This document shows, piece by piece, positions 32,609-39,991 of a stretch of DNA of 39,991 nucleotides. Source of the DNA: an uncultured Gammaproteobacteria bacterium (lineage in GTDB: Bacteria > Pseudomonadota > Gammaproteobacteria > Xanthomonadales > Xanthomonadaceae); the NCBI GenBank assembly GCA_946885735.1, contig CAMPGW010000016.1, positions 1 to 39,991 on the forward strand. Direction: 5' to 3'. The notes below the pieces were generated by a model. It was not told where the DNA came from. It made no database searches and was given only the letters and a program-made list of their open reading frames with translations. The position numbers and the translations under genes are program-made. Position 1 is the stretch's first letter. Each line of letters opens with the position of its first letter.

Positions 32609-34465
32609 ATGAAGCCGCCCTCGCGCCGCATCCTGCTGCTGGCGCTGCCCATGCTCGCCGTCGCCTATCTCGGCCTGGCCTGGCTTGGAAGCGCGACCTT
32701 TCGCGGGTTGCGGGTGGACCTGACCGAACACCGGCAGTACACGCTCTCGTCCGGCACCCGCCGGATCCTCGCCAGCCTGGGCGAGCCGGTCGAGCTGGAA
32801 CTGTTCTACTCCGAACGCGCCGCGCAGTCGCAGCCGCAGTTCCGCGTGTTCGCCCGGCGCGTGAGGGAGATGCTGGAGGAGATGGCCCTGCGTTCGCGGG
32901 GCAGGCTCGAGCTCGTCGTCACCGATCCCGAGCCCTTCAGCGAGGCCGAGGACCGGGCGACGGCGGCCGGACTCACCGGCGTGCCGCTGGGGCAGGGAGG
33001 CGACAAGCTCTACTTCGGGCTGGTGGCGCGCGGCGCGGACGGGCGCGAGGCGACGATCGCCTTCATCCAGCCGGCGAAAGAGACCTTTCTCGAGTACGAC
33101 CTGGCCAAGCTGCTCGACTCGCTCTCGCGCGACGGCAAGCCGGTGCTGGCGATGCTCGGGGCGCTCCCGACCGGGCCGGGCATCGAGCCTTTCACCGGAC
33201 GCCCCACGCCTGGTTGGGTGGTGGACCGCCAACTCGCAGAATCCTTCGAACTGCGGCGCCTGCTCGAGCCGCCGGAGGCGATCGCCGCCGACGTGGACCT
33301 GCTCGTGGTGGTGCACCCGCGTGGCTTGCCGGAGGCCAGCGAGGCGGCGATCGACCAGTTCGTGCTGCGCGGTGGCCGGCTGCTGGCCTTCGTCGATCCG
33401 GACGCGGAATCGGATCCGGCGGCGGACCTCGCGCCCACGCTCGAGGCGCCGCGTCCCTCGAGCCTGCCGCGCCTGTTCGCGGCCTGGGGGTTGCGATTCG
33501 ACCCGGGGCGGGTGGTGCTCGATGCGCGCAATGCCCTGCAGACGCAACCCGATCCCGCGCGTCCACCGGTCCGCCACCTGGGCGTGCTCGGGCTGCCGCG
33601 CTCGCAGTTGAACCAGCGCGACGTGGTGACCGCGGGCCTGGAGTCGGTCAACCTCTCGAGCGCCGGCGCGTTGTCGCTGGCCCCCGACGCGGTCGCCACG
33701 CTCGAAGCGCTGCTGCAGAGCTCGTCGTCCTCGCGGCTGGTCGAAGCATCGCGGGTACGCCAGGCCGCCAGCGATCCCGTCAGCCTGGCACGGGACTTCC
33801 GCGCCGATGCCGCGGCGCCGTACGTGCTTGCCGCGCGCGTCGGTGGCAGGCTGCGCACCGCGTTCCCGGAGCGCGCCGGGAACGGCTGGCTGTCGGAAAG
33901 CACGCGCCCGGCCAACGTCATCGTGGTCGCCGACACCGACCTGCTCTCGGACGCGTTGTGGGTGCAGGCGCAGGATTTCCTCGGCCAGCCGGTGTTCGAG
34001 CCCTTCGCCAACAACGGCGACTTCGTCTTCAATGCCGCCGACAACCTGGTGGGCAACGCCGACCTGATCCAGGTTCGCGCGCGGCCGCGGGCGGTGCGGC
34101 CCTTCGAGCGGATCGAGGCGGTCCGCCGCCGCGCCGAGGTCCGCTACCAGGCCGAGGCCCAGCGCCTGGAACAGGACCTGGCCGAACTCGAGCGACGACT
34201 CGCCGTACTGCAACCCACGGACGCCAGCGGCCAGGTGCAGGCGCCCGCGCCGGGGCGCGAAGCCGAGCTGGCGCGCCTGCAGCGCGAGAGGGCCGCGATG
34301 CGCCGCCAGTTGCGGGCGGTGCAGCGGGGGCTCGATGCGGACATCCAGGCCATCGGCACGCGGCTTCGATTGCTCGACATCCTCGCCGTGCCCGCGCTGG
34401 TGCTGGCGCTGGCCCTGTTGATCGCGCTGCGCCGGCACGTGCGGCGGCAGGAGGCGACCGCGTGA
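32609..34465 (+). CDS. GldG-like ABC-associated periplasmic/membrane protein
   Basis: A 618-residue protein with an N-terminal helix (ILLLALPMLAVAYLGLAWLG, about 7-26). A large extracytoplasmic region begins DLTEHRQYTLSSGTRRILAS and FYSERAAQSQPQFRVFARRV, as in GldG/DUF4350-type proteins (DLLVVVHPRGLPEASEAAID, GGRLLAFVDPDAESD). A charged coiled coil follows at about 500-585, then a C-terminal helix (LAVPALVLALALLIALRRHV). It acts with the preceding ATPase and permease; in this class it is thought to be the extracellular arm of the transporter. Its stop overlaps the GTG of the next gene. Confidence 0.85.
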   Translation: MKPPSRRILLLALPMLAVAYLGLAWLGSATFRGLRVDLTEHRQYTLSSGTRRILASLGEPVELELFYSERAAQSQPQFRVFARRVREMLEEMALRSRGRLELVVTDPEPFSEAEDRATAAGLTGVPLGQGGDKLYFGLVARGADGREATIAFIQPAKETFLEYDLAKLLDSLSRDGKPVLAMLGALPTGPGIEPFTGRPTPGWVVDRQLAESFELRRLLEPPEAIAADVDLLVVVHPRGLPEASEAAIDQFVLRGGRLLAFVDPDAESDPAADLAPTLEAPRPSSLPRLFAAWGLRFDPGRVVLDARNALQTQPDPARPPVRHLGVLGLPRSQLNQRDVVTAGLESVNLSSAGALSLAPDAVATLEALLQSSSSSRLVEASRVRQAASDPVSLARDFRADAAAPYVLAARVGGRLRTAFPERAGNGWLSESTRPANVIVVADTDLLSDALWVQAQDFLGQPVFEPFANNGDFVFNAADNLVGNADLIQVRARPRAVRPFERIEAVRRRAEVRYQAEAQRLEQDLAELERRLAVLQPTDASGQVQAPAPGREAELARLQRERAAMRRQLRAVQRGLDADIQAIGTRLRLLDILAVPALVLALALLIALRRHVRRQEATA

Positions 34466-34824
34466 GCGCACGCCGCGGCTCCGTCCTTGCCGCCGTTGGC
34501 GCGGTGCTGTGCGCCTTCGCGGTCGGGCTCGCGGCCTATGCCAGCCATGCCGCCGATCCATTGCAGGCCCCGCGGCTGGCCCTGGCCGCGGCATTCGCGT
34601 TCGGCCATGGCCTGGCGTTGCTCGCGCTCGCATCGCGGCGCAGCCCGATGGCATCGCTTGCGCGCGGCATGATGCTGGTCGGCGTGCTCGCCTTCAGCGG
34701 CGGATTGTGCGTGGCCGCATTCACCGGCGGGCGTGCGCCGACGGCGCCGTTTGGCGGCGGCCTGCTGATCCTGGCCTGGCTGCTGGTGGGAATCGATGCG
34801 TGGCGCGAGGGAGAACGACGTTGA
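34462..34824 (+). CDS. DUF423-like small membrane protein
   Basis: A 120-residue protein with four helices (VLAAVGAVLCAFAVGLAAYA; LALAAAFAFGHGLALLALAS; GMMLVGVLAFSGGLCVAAFT; FGGGLLILAWLLVGIDAWRE), matching the DUF423 (YgdD) family of about 120-130 residues, of unknown role. The start GTG 34462 overlaps the previous stop (GTGA), and its own stop overlaps the TTG of the glycosylase gene. Confidence 0.8.
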   Translation: MSARRGSVLAAVGAVLCAFAVGLAAYASHAADPLQAPRLALAAAFAFGHGLALLALASRRSPMASLARGMMLVGVLAFSGGLCVAAFTGGRAPTAPFGGGLLILAWLLVGIDAWREGERR

Positions 34825-35480
34825 GCCGATTCGTGCGGGGTTTCGACGTGGACGCGGCGCAGGCCCACCTTGCGCGGCGCGACCGCAAGCTGGGGCGCTG
34901 GATGCAGAAGATCGGCCCGCTCGATACGTCCGGTTGGCGCAAGCGCTTCGACCCGGTCGACTCGCTGGCCCGTTCGATCCTCTACCAGCAGCTTTCGGGA
35001 AAGGCGGCGGCGACGATCGTCGGGCGCGTCGAGACCGCGGTCGCCTCGCGCCGGCTGACGCCGCGGGCGCTCGCGCGCGTGGACGACGCGACGCTGCGCG
35101 CCTGCGGCGTGTCCGGCAACAAGGCACTGGCGCTGCGCGACCTGTGCCGCCGCGCGGAGGAGGGCGTCGTGCCGACCTTGCGCGAAATGGCGGGGCTGCA
35201 CCACGACGAGATCGTCGAACGCCTGACCGCGGTACGCGGCATCGGTCGCTGGACCGTCGAGATGATGCTGATGTTCAAGCTCGGTCGCCCCGACATCCTG
35301 CCCGTGGACGACCTCGGCGTGCGCAAGGGCGCGCAGCTGCTCGATCGCCGCGAGGAGATGCACAAGCCGAAGGAACTCGCCGAGCGCGGCGAGTGCTGGG
35401 GACCGTACCGGACGCTGGCCGGGCTGTACCTGTGGCGCATCGCCGACAACGCGCCGGCGGTGAAGCGATCGCAGGACTGA
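34821..35480 (+). CDS. DNA-3-methyladenine glycosylase II (AlkA-type, HhH-GPD)
   Basis: A 219-residue base-excision repair enzyme that removes alkylated bases. It has SILYQQLSGKAAATIVGRVE, the helix-hairpin-helix with Gly-rich loop LTAVRGIGRWTVEMMLMF, and the catalytic Asp in ILPVDDLGVRKG. It lacks the N-terminal beta domain of E. coli AlkA, as do many bacterial homologues. The start is TTG 34821 inside TTGA, with GAGGGAGAA upstream. It is the last gene of the Gld-like ABC run, an odd pairing that probably reflects compact organisation rather than shared function. Confidence 0.9.
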   Translation: MSRFVRGFDVDAAQAHLARRDRKLGRWMQKIGPLDTSGWRKRFDPVDSLARSILYQQLSGKAAATIVGRVETAVASRRLTPRALARVDDATLRACGVSGNKALALRDLCRRAEEGVVPTLREMAGLHHDEIVERLTAVRGIGRWTVEMMLMFKLGRPDILPVDDLGVRKGAQLLDRREEMHKPKELAERGECWGPYRTLAGLYLWRIADNAPAVKRSQD

Positions 35481-35486
35481 CGCGCT

Positions 35487-36290
35487 TCAGCCGCGCTGTT
35501 CGCCCGCGTGGCGCCAGTGCCAGGGCTCGTAGACGATGCCGTGCGGATTGCCGCGCGGATAGCTCATGCTGAAACCGAAATCCGCGGCGTGGCCCTGTAG
35601 CCAGGCGAAAGCCGGCGTTTCTTCGAAGCTTTCCTCGGCTGCCGGTTCGCCGGGCGTCGAGATGTCGAGCGCCAGGCCGCCGTGGTGCTCGGAAAAACCC
35701 GGCGCCGCGTTGACGGTCAGGATCTGCTCCACCGACTGCCCGCGCGCGAGTTTGCGGCGGAAGATGCCCCACTGGTAGTCGTGGCTGCGGTAGCCCGAGA
35801 TCGCTTCCAGCGCCACGCCGTCCGCGCGCGCCGCCGCCTGCATCGCGCGCCAGGACCGTGCCGCGACGGCGCGCAGCCATAGCGGCCGCCGATAGCGATC
35901 GCGACCGGCATACGCGAGCGTGCCGGGCTCGGCCACCAGCGGCAGCCCGCTGCGTTCGCCGTACTCGCCGGCGTCCAGCCCCAGTGCGTGCAGGCGATGC
36001 AGCAGGCCTTCCAGGGGCCGCGGCGCCTCGCCGGCCGAATCCACGGCGGGCAGGCGGGCGAGGTCGTCGCGCAGGTCGGGGTCGAGGGCGCCCCGGCGCA
36101 GTTCGAACACCTCGTCGCCGCGGCGCACGGCGAGAAAGCGTCCATCGCGCTTGCGGCGCAGCAGCCAGTCGGCATGCGCGATTGCCCGCGCGTCGGCGTT
36201 GCCGCGCGCGCGCACGAGTGCGGCGGGCAGCGCTTCGACGAGTTCGCCGTTGATCAGCCGCCAATCGGCGCAGGTCAGGGTGCGGGGCAT
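35487..36290 (-). CDS. M15 family D,D-/L,D-carboxypeptidase (VanY-like)
   Basis: A 267-residue zinc peptidase. The N-terminal 120 residues are poorly conserved (RRKRDGRFLAVRRGDEVFEL). The catalytic domain has ISGYRSHDYQWGIFRRKLAR, then the SxHxxGxAxD motif SEHHGGLALD at 200-209 with zinc ligands His202 and Asp209, and EPWHWR with the third ligand near the end. It should trim D-Ala from peptidoglycan peptides. No signal peptide is visible, which is odd for this class. It is the last gene of the SPFH-RHH-CPBP-PH operon, nine bases downstream. Confidence 0.9.
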   Translation of the reverse strand: MPRTLTCADWRLINGELVEALPAALVRARGNADARAIAHADWLLRRKRDGRFLAVRRGDEVFELRRGALDPDLRDDLARLPAVDSAGEAPRPLEGLLHRLHALGLDAGEYGERSGLPLVAEPGTLAYAGRDRYRRPLWLRAVAARSWRAMQAAARADGVALEAISGYRSHDYQWGIFRRKLARGQSVEQILTVNAAPGFSEHHGGLALDISTPGEPAAEESFEETPAFAWLQGHAADFGFSMSYPRGNPHGIVYEPWHWRHAGEQRG

Positions 36291-36299
36291 GCCCGCATC

Positions 36300-36863
36300 T
36301 TAGCGGTGCGGCCCCCGCGTGCGCACGCCGGGCGTGGCAGCGGCGTCGCGCAGCGCCTGCAACAGCGCATCGGGCCGTTCGACGCCCAGCAGGAGCAGCC
36401 TGCCGTCACGCAGGGGAAGCAAGGCCGCGCGCGTGCCCGAACGCGTCAGCACATAGGCCCGGCGACGGTTGCGGAGCACGAACCAGCCGGAACGGAACCC
36501 CGGCATGTGCGAGCCGGCGAGGTTGAACATTGGCCGCAGTCCGCGTTCGAGATCGAGGTCGACGACACGCGCGCCCGCCAGGTCGATCGCGGTGATGGCG
36601 AAGCTTCGGGGAATGGGCCGACGGCGCACCCGCAGGCGTCCGTCCTGCAACTCGACGGCGCGGCTGCGGATGTCCAGCCCGATCAGCACGCCGATCAGCG
36701 GCATCAGCACCAGCGCCGGCCAGACCTGCAGCCATTCGGTATCGCCCGCGGGGGAGACGACGTAGAGCAGGGTGGCGACGGCCAGTGGCATCACGCCACC
36801 GACGAACAGGGGCAGCCAGCGCGCGAACAGGCCCGGCGGGGGCAGGTCGAAGCGCGCGCTCAC
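36300..36863 (-). CDS. PH-domain-like membrane protein (uncharacterised)
   Basis: A 187-residue protein. Two helices (FARWLPLFVGGVMPLAVATL and WPALVLMPLIGVLIGLD) are followed by a beta-rich C-terminal domain of about 110 residues (DIRSRAVELQDGRLRVRRRP, then FAITAIDLAGARVVDLDLER and YVLTRSGTRAALLPLRDGRL), with the look of a bacterial PH domain. I do not recognise the exact family. The start GTG 36863 overlaps the stop of the CPBP gene (GTGA). Confidence 0.7.
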   Translation of the reverse strand: MSARFDLPPPGLFARWLPLFVGGVMPLAVATLLYVVSPAGDTEWLQVWPALVLMPLIGVLIGLDIRSRAVELQDGRLRVRRRPIPRSFAITAIDLAGARVVDLDLERGLRPMFNLAGSHMPGFRSGWFVLRNRRRAYVLTRSGTRAALLPLRDGRLLLLGVERPDALLQALRDAAATPGVRTRGPHR

Positions 36864-37663
36864 GCCAGTGACGCCAGCAGCAGCGGCGCCGCCACGTGCA
36901 GTACCAGGTCCGCGGAAAAGTGCGCGACCACGGCCGACTCGAATCCCTGGCGCCAGTACAGCCACCCGAACACGATTCCGCCGACGCCGTTGAGCAGCAG
37001 CGTGCGCGCCACCACGACCGCATCCAGCGGCCAGATCTTCGCCGCGGCGGGGAGGTGGCCGGCGCCGAACAACAGGGCCGCCAGGACGATTGCCGCCCAC
37101 AGCACGGCAGGCTTCGGCCTGCCCGCGAGCCGCGCCAGCAACCAGGTCGCCAGGGTCATCAGGAACAGGCGCAGCATGACCTCTTCGGCGATCCCGCCGT
37201 AGAAGGACGCGAGCAGGCCCGCCAGGCTGGCGCGCGCCGCGCCCGGCGTGGGGGTCGCCTGCAAGGTCGCCGGCATCGCCGCGTCGAAGAGCGGCGCGAG
37301 GCCGAGGATGGCCACGCCCGCGGCCGCTCCCAGGGCGGCGGCGCGCAGCCATGCCTGCCGCGGCCGCGGCCGACGCATCACCAGCGCGCGCAGCCAAGGA
37401 GCCCCCAGGCCGACGCGGTGGCCGACGCGCAGGCCGACGTAGGCCAGCAGTCCGACCAGCACCAGGCCCTGCGCAGCCTGTGCGACCACCAGCACGGGCA
37501 GGGTGGTCCCGGTCTTGGCCATCGCCGCCTCCAGCGTCGCCGGCATCGTGGCGAGCAGGTAGGGGAAGAGCAGAGCCACGGCGATCGCGCCCAGCACGCC
37601 GAAGACGGTCGCCAGGCGCAGGTCTTCGCCCGGCGATGGAGGCGTCGCGCTCGCGTAGGTCAC
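36860..37663 (-). CDS. CPBP family intramembrane glutamic endopeptidase
   Basis: A 267-residue protein with seven or eight helices. The Abi/CPBP motifs are [10 protein letters not shown] (motif 1, catalytic Glu pair), [10 protein letters not shown] (motif 2 with His) and [14 protein letters not shown] (motif 3 with His). This is the family of Rce1-like membrane proteases. It lies in the SPFH operon, and its ATG overlaps the RHH gene stop (ATGA at 37660-37663). The substrate is unknown; a membrane-bound partner such as the SPFH or PH protein is an inference. Confidence 0.88.
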   Translation of the reverse strand: MTYASATPPSPGEDLRLATVFGVLGAIAVALLFPYLLATMPATLEAAMAKTGTTLPVLVVAQAAQGLVLVGLLAYVGLRVGHRVGLGAPWLRALVMRRPRPRQAWLRAAALGAAAGVAILGLAPLFDAAMPATLQATPTPGAARASLAGLLASFYGGIAEEVMLRLFLMTLATWLLARLAGRPKPAVLWAAIVLAALLFGAGHLPAAAKIWPLDAVVVARTLLLNGVGGIVFGWLYWRQGFESAVVAHFSADLVLHVAAPLLLASLA

Positions 37664-37869
37664 TTCGGTGGCTCCTCGTGGTTGCCCGATCCGTTCGTGG
37701 CCTGCTCGCCGGCCGCCGCGTCCTTGAGCCGGCCGGACTTGCGCAGCGCATCGCGCAGCAGGTACTCGATCTGCGCGTTCACCGAACGCAGTTCATCGTC
37801 GGCCCAGCGTTGCACCGCCTCGAGCACCGGGGCGCTGATGCGTAGCGGGTAGGCCTTCTTCTCGGACAT
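37660..37869 (-). CDS. Arc-like ribbon-helix-helix DNA-binding protein
   Basis: A 69-residue protein. The beta strand [11 protein letters not shown], helix [17 protein letters not shown] and helix [20 protein letters not shown] match the Arc/MetJ ribbon-helix-helix fold; the [14 protein letters not shown] stretch is characteristic of Arc-type proteins. A disordered tail follows ([20 protein letters not shown]). It starts 16 bases after the SPFH stop and overlaps the CPBP start. It has no toxin gene beside it, so it is a single RHH regulator, probably of its own operon (tandem GATATC sites at the SPFH promoter). Confidence 0.82.
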   Translation of the reverse strand: MSEKKAYPLRISAPVLEAVQRWADDELRSVNAQIEYLLRDALRKSGRLKDAAAGEQATNGSGNHEEPPK

Positions 37870-37885
37870 GCGCGTGTGCGCCGGC

Positions 37886-38749
37886 TCAGTAGATCGAGCC
37901 GGCGTTGACGATCGGCTGGGTGCCGCGCTCGCCGCACAGCACCACCAGCAGGTTGCTCACCATGGCCGCGCGGCGCTCGGGGTCGAGGTCGACGACGTTG
38001 CGCTGCGACAGCTCGTTGAGCGCCATTTCGACCATGCTCACCGCGCCTTCGACGATGCGGCTGCGGGCGGCAATGATCGCGCCGGCCTGCTGGCGCTGCA
38101 GCATGGCCTGGGCGATCTCCGGCGCGTAGGCCAGGTGGCTGATGCGCGCCTCCAGCACGTTCACGCCAGCCAGGGCCAGGCGTTCCTGGATCTCTTCGGT
38201 GAGGTGCTTGGCGATCTCGGCGGCATGGCTGCGCAGGGCGATGGTGCCGTCCACGTGCTGGTCGTAGGGATAGCTGGTCGCCATCGCGCGCAGCGCCGAT
38301 TCGGACTGGATGTGCACGAAGCTCTCGTAGTCGTCCACGTTGTAGACCGCCTCGGCCGAATCCACGACCTGCCAGACCACCACCGAGGCGATCTCGATCG
38401 GGTTGCCGTCCAGGTCGTTGACCTTGAGCTTGCTGCTCTCGAAGTTGCGGGTGCGCAGGGAGATCTTGCGCGCGGCGTAGAAGGGATTGGTCCAGCGCAG
38501 TCCCTGGTCCTTGCTGGTGCCGACGTACTTGCCGAACAGGCTGAGTACCGCGGCCTGGTTCGGCTCGACCATGAAGAAGCCCCCCAGCGCGATGACGCCG
38601 AGCGCGGCCGCCACCAGCGCGACCACGATCAGGCCGGGCATGCCGGTGTTGACGCCCTTGAACACGCCGTAGGCGCAGGACGGAAACAGCGCCATCAGCA
38701 GCAGCAGGACGGGGATGCCGGGGGCGGTGCGGATCGGGGACTCTTTCAT
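37886..38749 (-). CDS. SPFH/band 7 domain protein
   Basis: A 287-residue protein with two N-terminal helices ([20 protein letters not shown] and [20 protein letters not shown]). The SPFH domain runs from about residue 59 ([40 protein letters not shown], and [20 protein letters not shown]) and ends with a helical region rich in Ala/Glu. Such proteins form scaffolds of membrane microdomains. ATG 38749 has AGGAGAA upstream. It is the first gene of a five-gene operon and has a clear promoter at 38774-38802. Confidence 0.92.
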   Translation of the reverse strand: MKESPIRTAPGIPVLLLLMALFPSCAYGVFKGVNTGMPGLIVVALVAAALGVIALGGFFMVEPNQAAVLSLFGKYVGTSKDQGLRWTNPFYAARKISLRTRNFESSKLKVNDLDGNPIEIASVVVWQVVDSAEAVYNVDDYESFVHIQSESALRAMATSYPYDQHVDGTIALRSHAAEIAKHLTEEIQERLALAGVNVLEARISHLAYAPEIAQAMLQRQQAGAIIAARSRIVEGAVSMVEMALNELSQRNVVDLDPERRAAMVSNLLVVLCGERGTQPIVNAGSIY

Positions 38750-38773
38750 CGTCGTTCTCCTGGGTGTGGAGAA

Positions 38774-38802
38774 ACGATATCTAAAAGATATCTAAATTTC
38801 AA
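38774..38802 (-). promoter_or_regulatory. Promoter with tandem GATATC operator for the SPFH-RHH operon
   Basis: On the minus strand TTGAAA (38797-38802) and TATCGT (38774-38779) are separated by exactly 17 bases, a good sigma-70 promoter about 25 bases before the SPFH ATG. Within it lie two GATATC palindromes, at 38776-38781 and 38787-38792, in an identical flank (GATATCTAAA read on the plus strand) repeated at an 11-base period, one helical turn. They sit in the spacer and -10, where a bound protein would block polymerase. Confidence 0.7.
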
Positions 38803-38854
38803 GTGAACGAAGCGAAGCCCGGGCGCATGCCCGTCCTCCTTTCAAATCAATGGT

Positions 38855-39745
38855 TTACCGGGTGACGCGGAAGATGAGCAGCGGGGAAGGTCGCTGCTCG
38901 CTGGCGATGAGCAGGCTCCGCCCGTCCACCGAGAAGGCGATGCCTTCGGCTTGCGGCAACCACGGGAAGCGCAGGCGGCCCGGCGTCGCGGCGAGGGCGG
39001 ATTCCCAGGATTGGCCGGGCTGGCGAACGTACAGGTGGATCGCGTGGTAATTGAGCACCGCCAGCACGCGCCCGTTCGGGCTCAGGTCGGCGCCGCTGAC
39101 TTGCGAACGATAGCGCCCATACACCGGGTTTTCGCGAAGTTCCGCCTGCCCGGGCTGGGCGATCCCGGCAAGCGTCCCGAGCGGCTGCGCCGTCTGCAGT
39201 TCGCCGGTGGGACGAAGCGGCACTGCAAACAACTCCGGCGGTACCCGCTTCTTCGATACCAGCAACACCTGGCCGGCGGCGGCATCGACGGCGGTTGCTT
39301 CGCAGTCGCGCGCGCCATCGGGCCAGCGGAAGGACACCGACCAGGCCGGCCGCAGCGTTGCTCCATCCTGCAACCGGGCGGGTTCCTCGAAGACGTGCAG
39401 CGACAGCGTCTGGCGGATGCCGCCGTTGTCGCCGGTGTCGGCGACCAGCAGGTAGTGGCGGCCGTCGAGTTCGAAGCTGTCCAGGTCTTCCCAGTCGACG
39501 TTCGGCGCGGCCTCGACGGAGAAGGTCGCCACCCGCGTGCCGTCGGGACGAATCGCCACCAGTTCGGGCCGGTTGTTGCCGTCGTTTTGCGCCCAGTAGA
39601 TGCCGCGATGCGTGCGCGAGGCCGCGAGCCCGCTGACCTCGGCCAGGTCCGGGTCGGTGAAGGCGCCCGCGTATTCGGCCTTCGTCCAGCGGCTGGCCGG
39701 GGCGTCACCGCCCAGCAGGGCCAGCACGAGGAGATACTTGATCAT
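38855..39745 (-). CDS. Secreted beta-propeller-like protein (unknown)
   Basis: A 296-residue protein. A short signal-like N-terminus ([17 protein letters not shown]) is followed by repeated beta-rich blades: [98 protein letters not shown], and [20 protein letters not shown]. This is the pattern of SdiA-regulated or SMP-30/NHL-like propellers. ATG 39745 is chosen because it gives a signal peptide; longer in-frame starts are low-complexity. It is divergent from purT. The ligand or substrate is unknown. Confidence 0.75.
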   Translation of the reverse strand: MIKYLLVLALLGGDAPASRWTKAEYAGAFTDPDLAEVSGLAASRTHRGIYWAQNDGNNRPELVAIRPDGTRVATFSVEAAPNVDWEDLDSFELDGRHYLLVADTGDNGGIRQTLSLHVFEEPARLQDGATLRPAWSVSFRWPDGARDCEATAVDAAAGQVLLVSKKRVPPELFAVPLRPTGELQTAQPLGTLAGIAQPGQAELRENPVYGRYRSQVSGADLSPNGRVLAVLNYHAIHLYVRQPGQSWESALAATPGRLRFPWLPQAEGIAFSVDGRSLLIASEQRPSPLLIFRVTR

Positions 39746-39840
39746 GAGCGCAGTTGGTCGAGATGCTGCGGCAACAATGACAGAAAGCAACGCGCGCTTG
39801 AACCCCGGCCGCCGGTCCGCGCCGGTTGCGGTCGGGCCGG

Positions 39841-39846
39841 TACAAT
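39841..39846 (+). promoter_or_regulatory. Candidate -10 element of purT
   Basis: TACAAT matches five of six -10 positions and ends 26 bases before the purT ATG. GGGAAGG, a usable ribosome site, lies between them. No clear -35 at 17 bases; no PurR-type operator is evident. Confidence 0.4.
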
Positions 39847-39872
39847 GCAAGCGGGCCAGGCTGGGAAGGTGC

Positions 39873-39991
39873 ATGAGCGAGATCGACGGCGTTTCCATCG
39901 GCACGCCCCTGCGGCGCGGGGCCACGCGGGTGCTCCTGCTCGGTTCCGGCGAGCTGGGCAAGGAAGTCGCGATCGAGCTGCAGCGCTTCGG
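39873..39991 (+). CDS. purT: Formate-dependent phosphoribosylglycinamide formyltransferase, N-terminal fragment
   Basis: Only the first 39 residues are inside the window. They begin [14 protein letters not shown], then [25 protein letters not shown]. The segment from [10 protein letters not shown] to [15 protein letters not shown] is the unmistakable N-terminal ATP-grasp start of PurT, which uses formate and ATP to formylate GAR in purine synthesis. The rest continues beyond the window. Confidence 0.93.
   Translation, partial: MSEIDGVSIGTPLRRGATRVLLLGSGELGKEVAIELQRF

Noticed and set aside
37660..37869. RHH protein as antitoxin of a toxin-antitoxin pair
   Set aside because: No small toxin gene (HicA, ParE, RelE or PIN-like) is adjacent; the neighbours are an SPFH protein and a CPBP protease.
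39763..39780. Short frame M-L-R-Q-Q upstream of purT, considered as a Gln leader peptide
   Set aside because: It has only two Gln codons, no terminator hairpin follows, and PurT does not use glutamine.
1..39991. CRISPR arrays, tRNA or rRNA genes, insertion sequences, prophage or attachment sites
   Set aside because: No regularly spaced repeats, cloverleaf sequences, transposase or integrase motifs were recognised on either strand by eye.

Overview
The window is a stretch of chromosome from a GC-rich gammaproteobacterium, most likely a member of the Lysobacteraceae (Xanthomonadaceae; the Lysobacter, Luteimonas or Stenotrophomonas neighbourhood). The reasons are the high GC content, dense coding with frequent GTG/TTG starts, a gammaproteobacterial MinC/MinD/MinE set, an M2 peptidyl-dipeptidase of the type known from Xanthomonas, an ABCB7-like exporter, ParC, and the mix of accessory regulators. 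About 39 coding genes are called, including one 50-residue protein and one 22-residue leader peptide. I see no rRNA, tRNA, insertion sequence, prophage or CRISPR. No stretch over 300 bases lacks a gene. The longest gaps are the asnB leader (5137-5377), 27695-27873, 29670-29817, 9167-9299 and 39746-39872.

Layout. 1-1578 (+): the 3' part of dapE, coupled to a DUF1028/TPR secreted protein. 5136-1606 (-): an S45 acylase followed by a membrane diguanylate cyclase. 5182-7045 (+): a promoter, an Asn-rich leader peptide, mutually exclusive hairpins with a U-tract terminator, then asnB. 7088-11227 (+): an ECF-like sigma factor with a DUF6768 membrane protein, an alpha/beta-hydrolase-LuxR regulator, an MddA-type methyltransferase, a membrane-tethered LuxR protein and a DUF4199 protein. 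15458-11240 (-): parC and a TPR-GGDEF sensor. 15566-15718 (+): a 50-residue membrane protein sharing its stop bases with the convergent Atm1-type ABC exporter (17514-15715). 17611-20192 (+): a lipoprotein amidohydrolase coupled to a Bcr/CflA efflux pump. 22565-20176 (-): a Rieske oxygenase coupled to an APC permease. 24627-22678 (-): an M2 peptidase. 27694-24722 (-): GNAT-minC-minD-minE-HExxH protein. 27874-29669 (+): a two-component system. 29818-35480 (+): a SRPBCC/GyrI-like protein, then a Gld-like ABC system, a DUF423 protein and an AlkA-type glycosylase in overlapping frames. 38749-35487 (-): SPFH, ribbon-helix-helix protein, CPBP protease, PH-like membrane protein, M15 peptidase. 39745-38855 (-): a secreted propeller-like protein. 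39873 to the end (+): the start of purT.

The most notable finding is upstream of asnB. A 22-codon ORF with five Asn codons in eight positions is followed by an 8-bp hairpin and a run of six T. The last codons of the ORF contain an 8-base segment exactly complementary to sequence overlapping the 5' arm of that terminator, and also pairing with a segment just before the Asn codons. This is the 1:2 / 2:3 / 3:4 logic of transcription attenuation by charged-tRNA supply, here for asparagine. I know of no described proteobacterial attenuator of this specificity.

Other points of interest: an operator-like set of three GGGACA half-sites between the hydrolase-LuxR gene and the methyltransferase; tandem GATATC sites 11 bp apart lying inside a good promoter for an operon that encodes its own ribbon-helix-helix protein; Gly instead of Glu at the quinolone-determining position 84 equivalent of ParC; and an HExxH protein at the end of the min operon.
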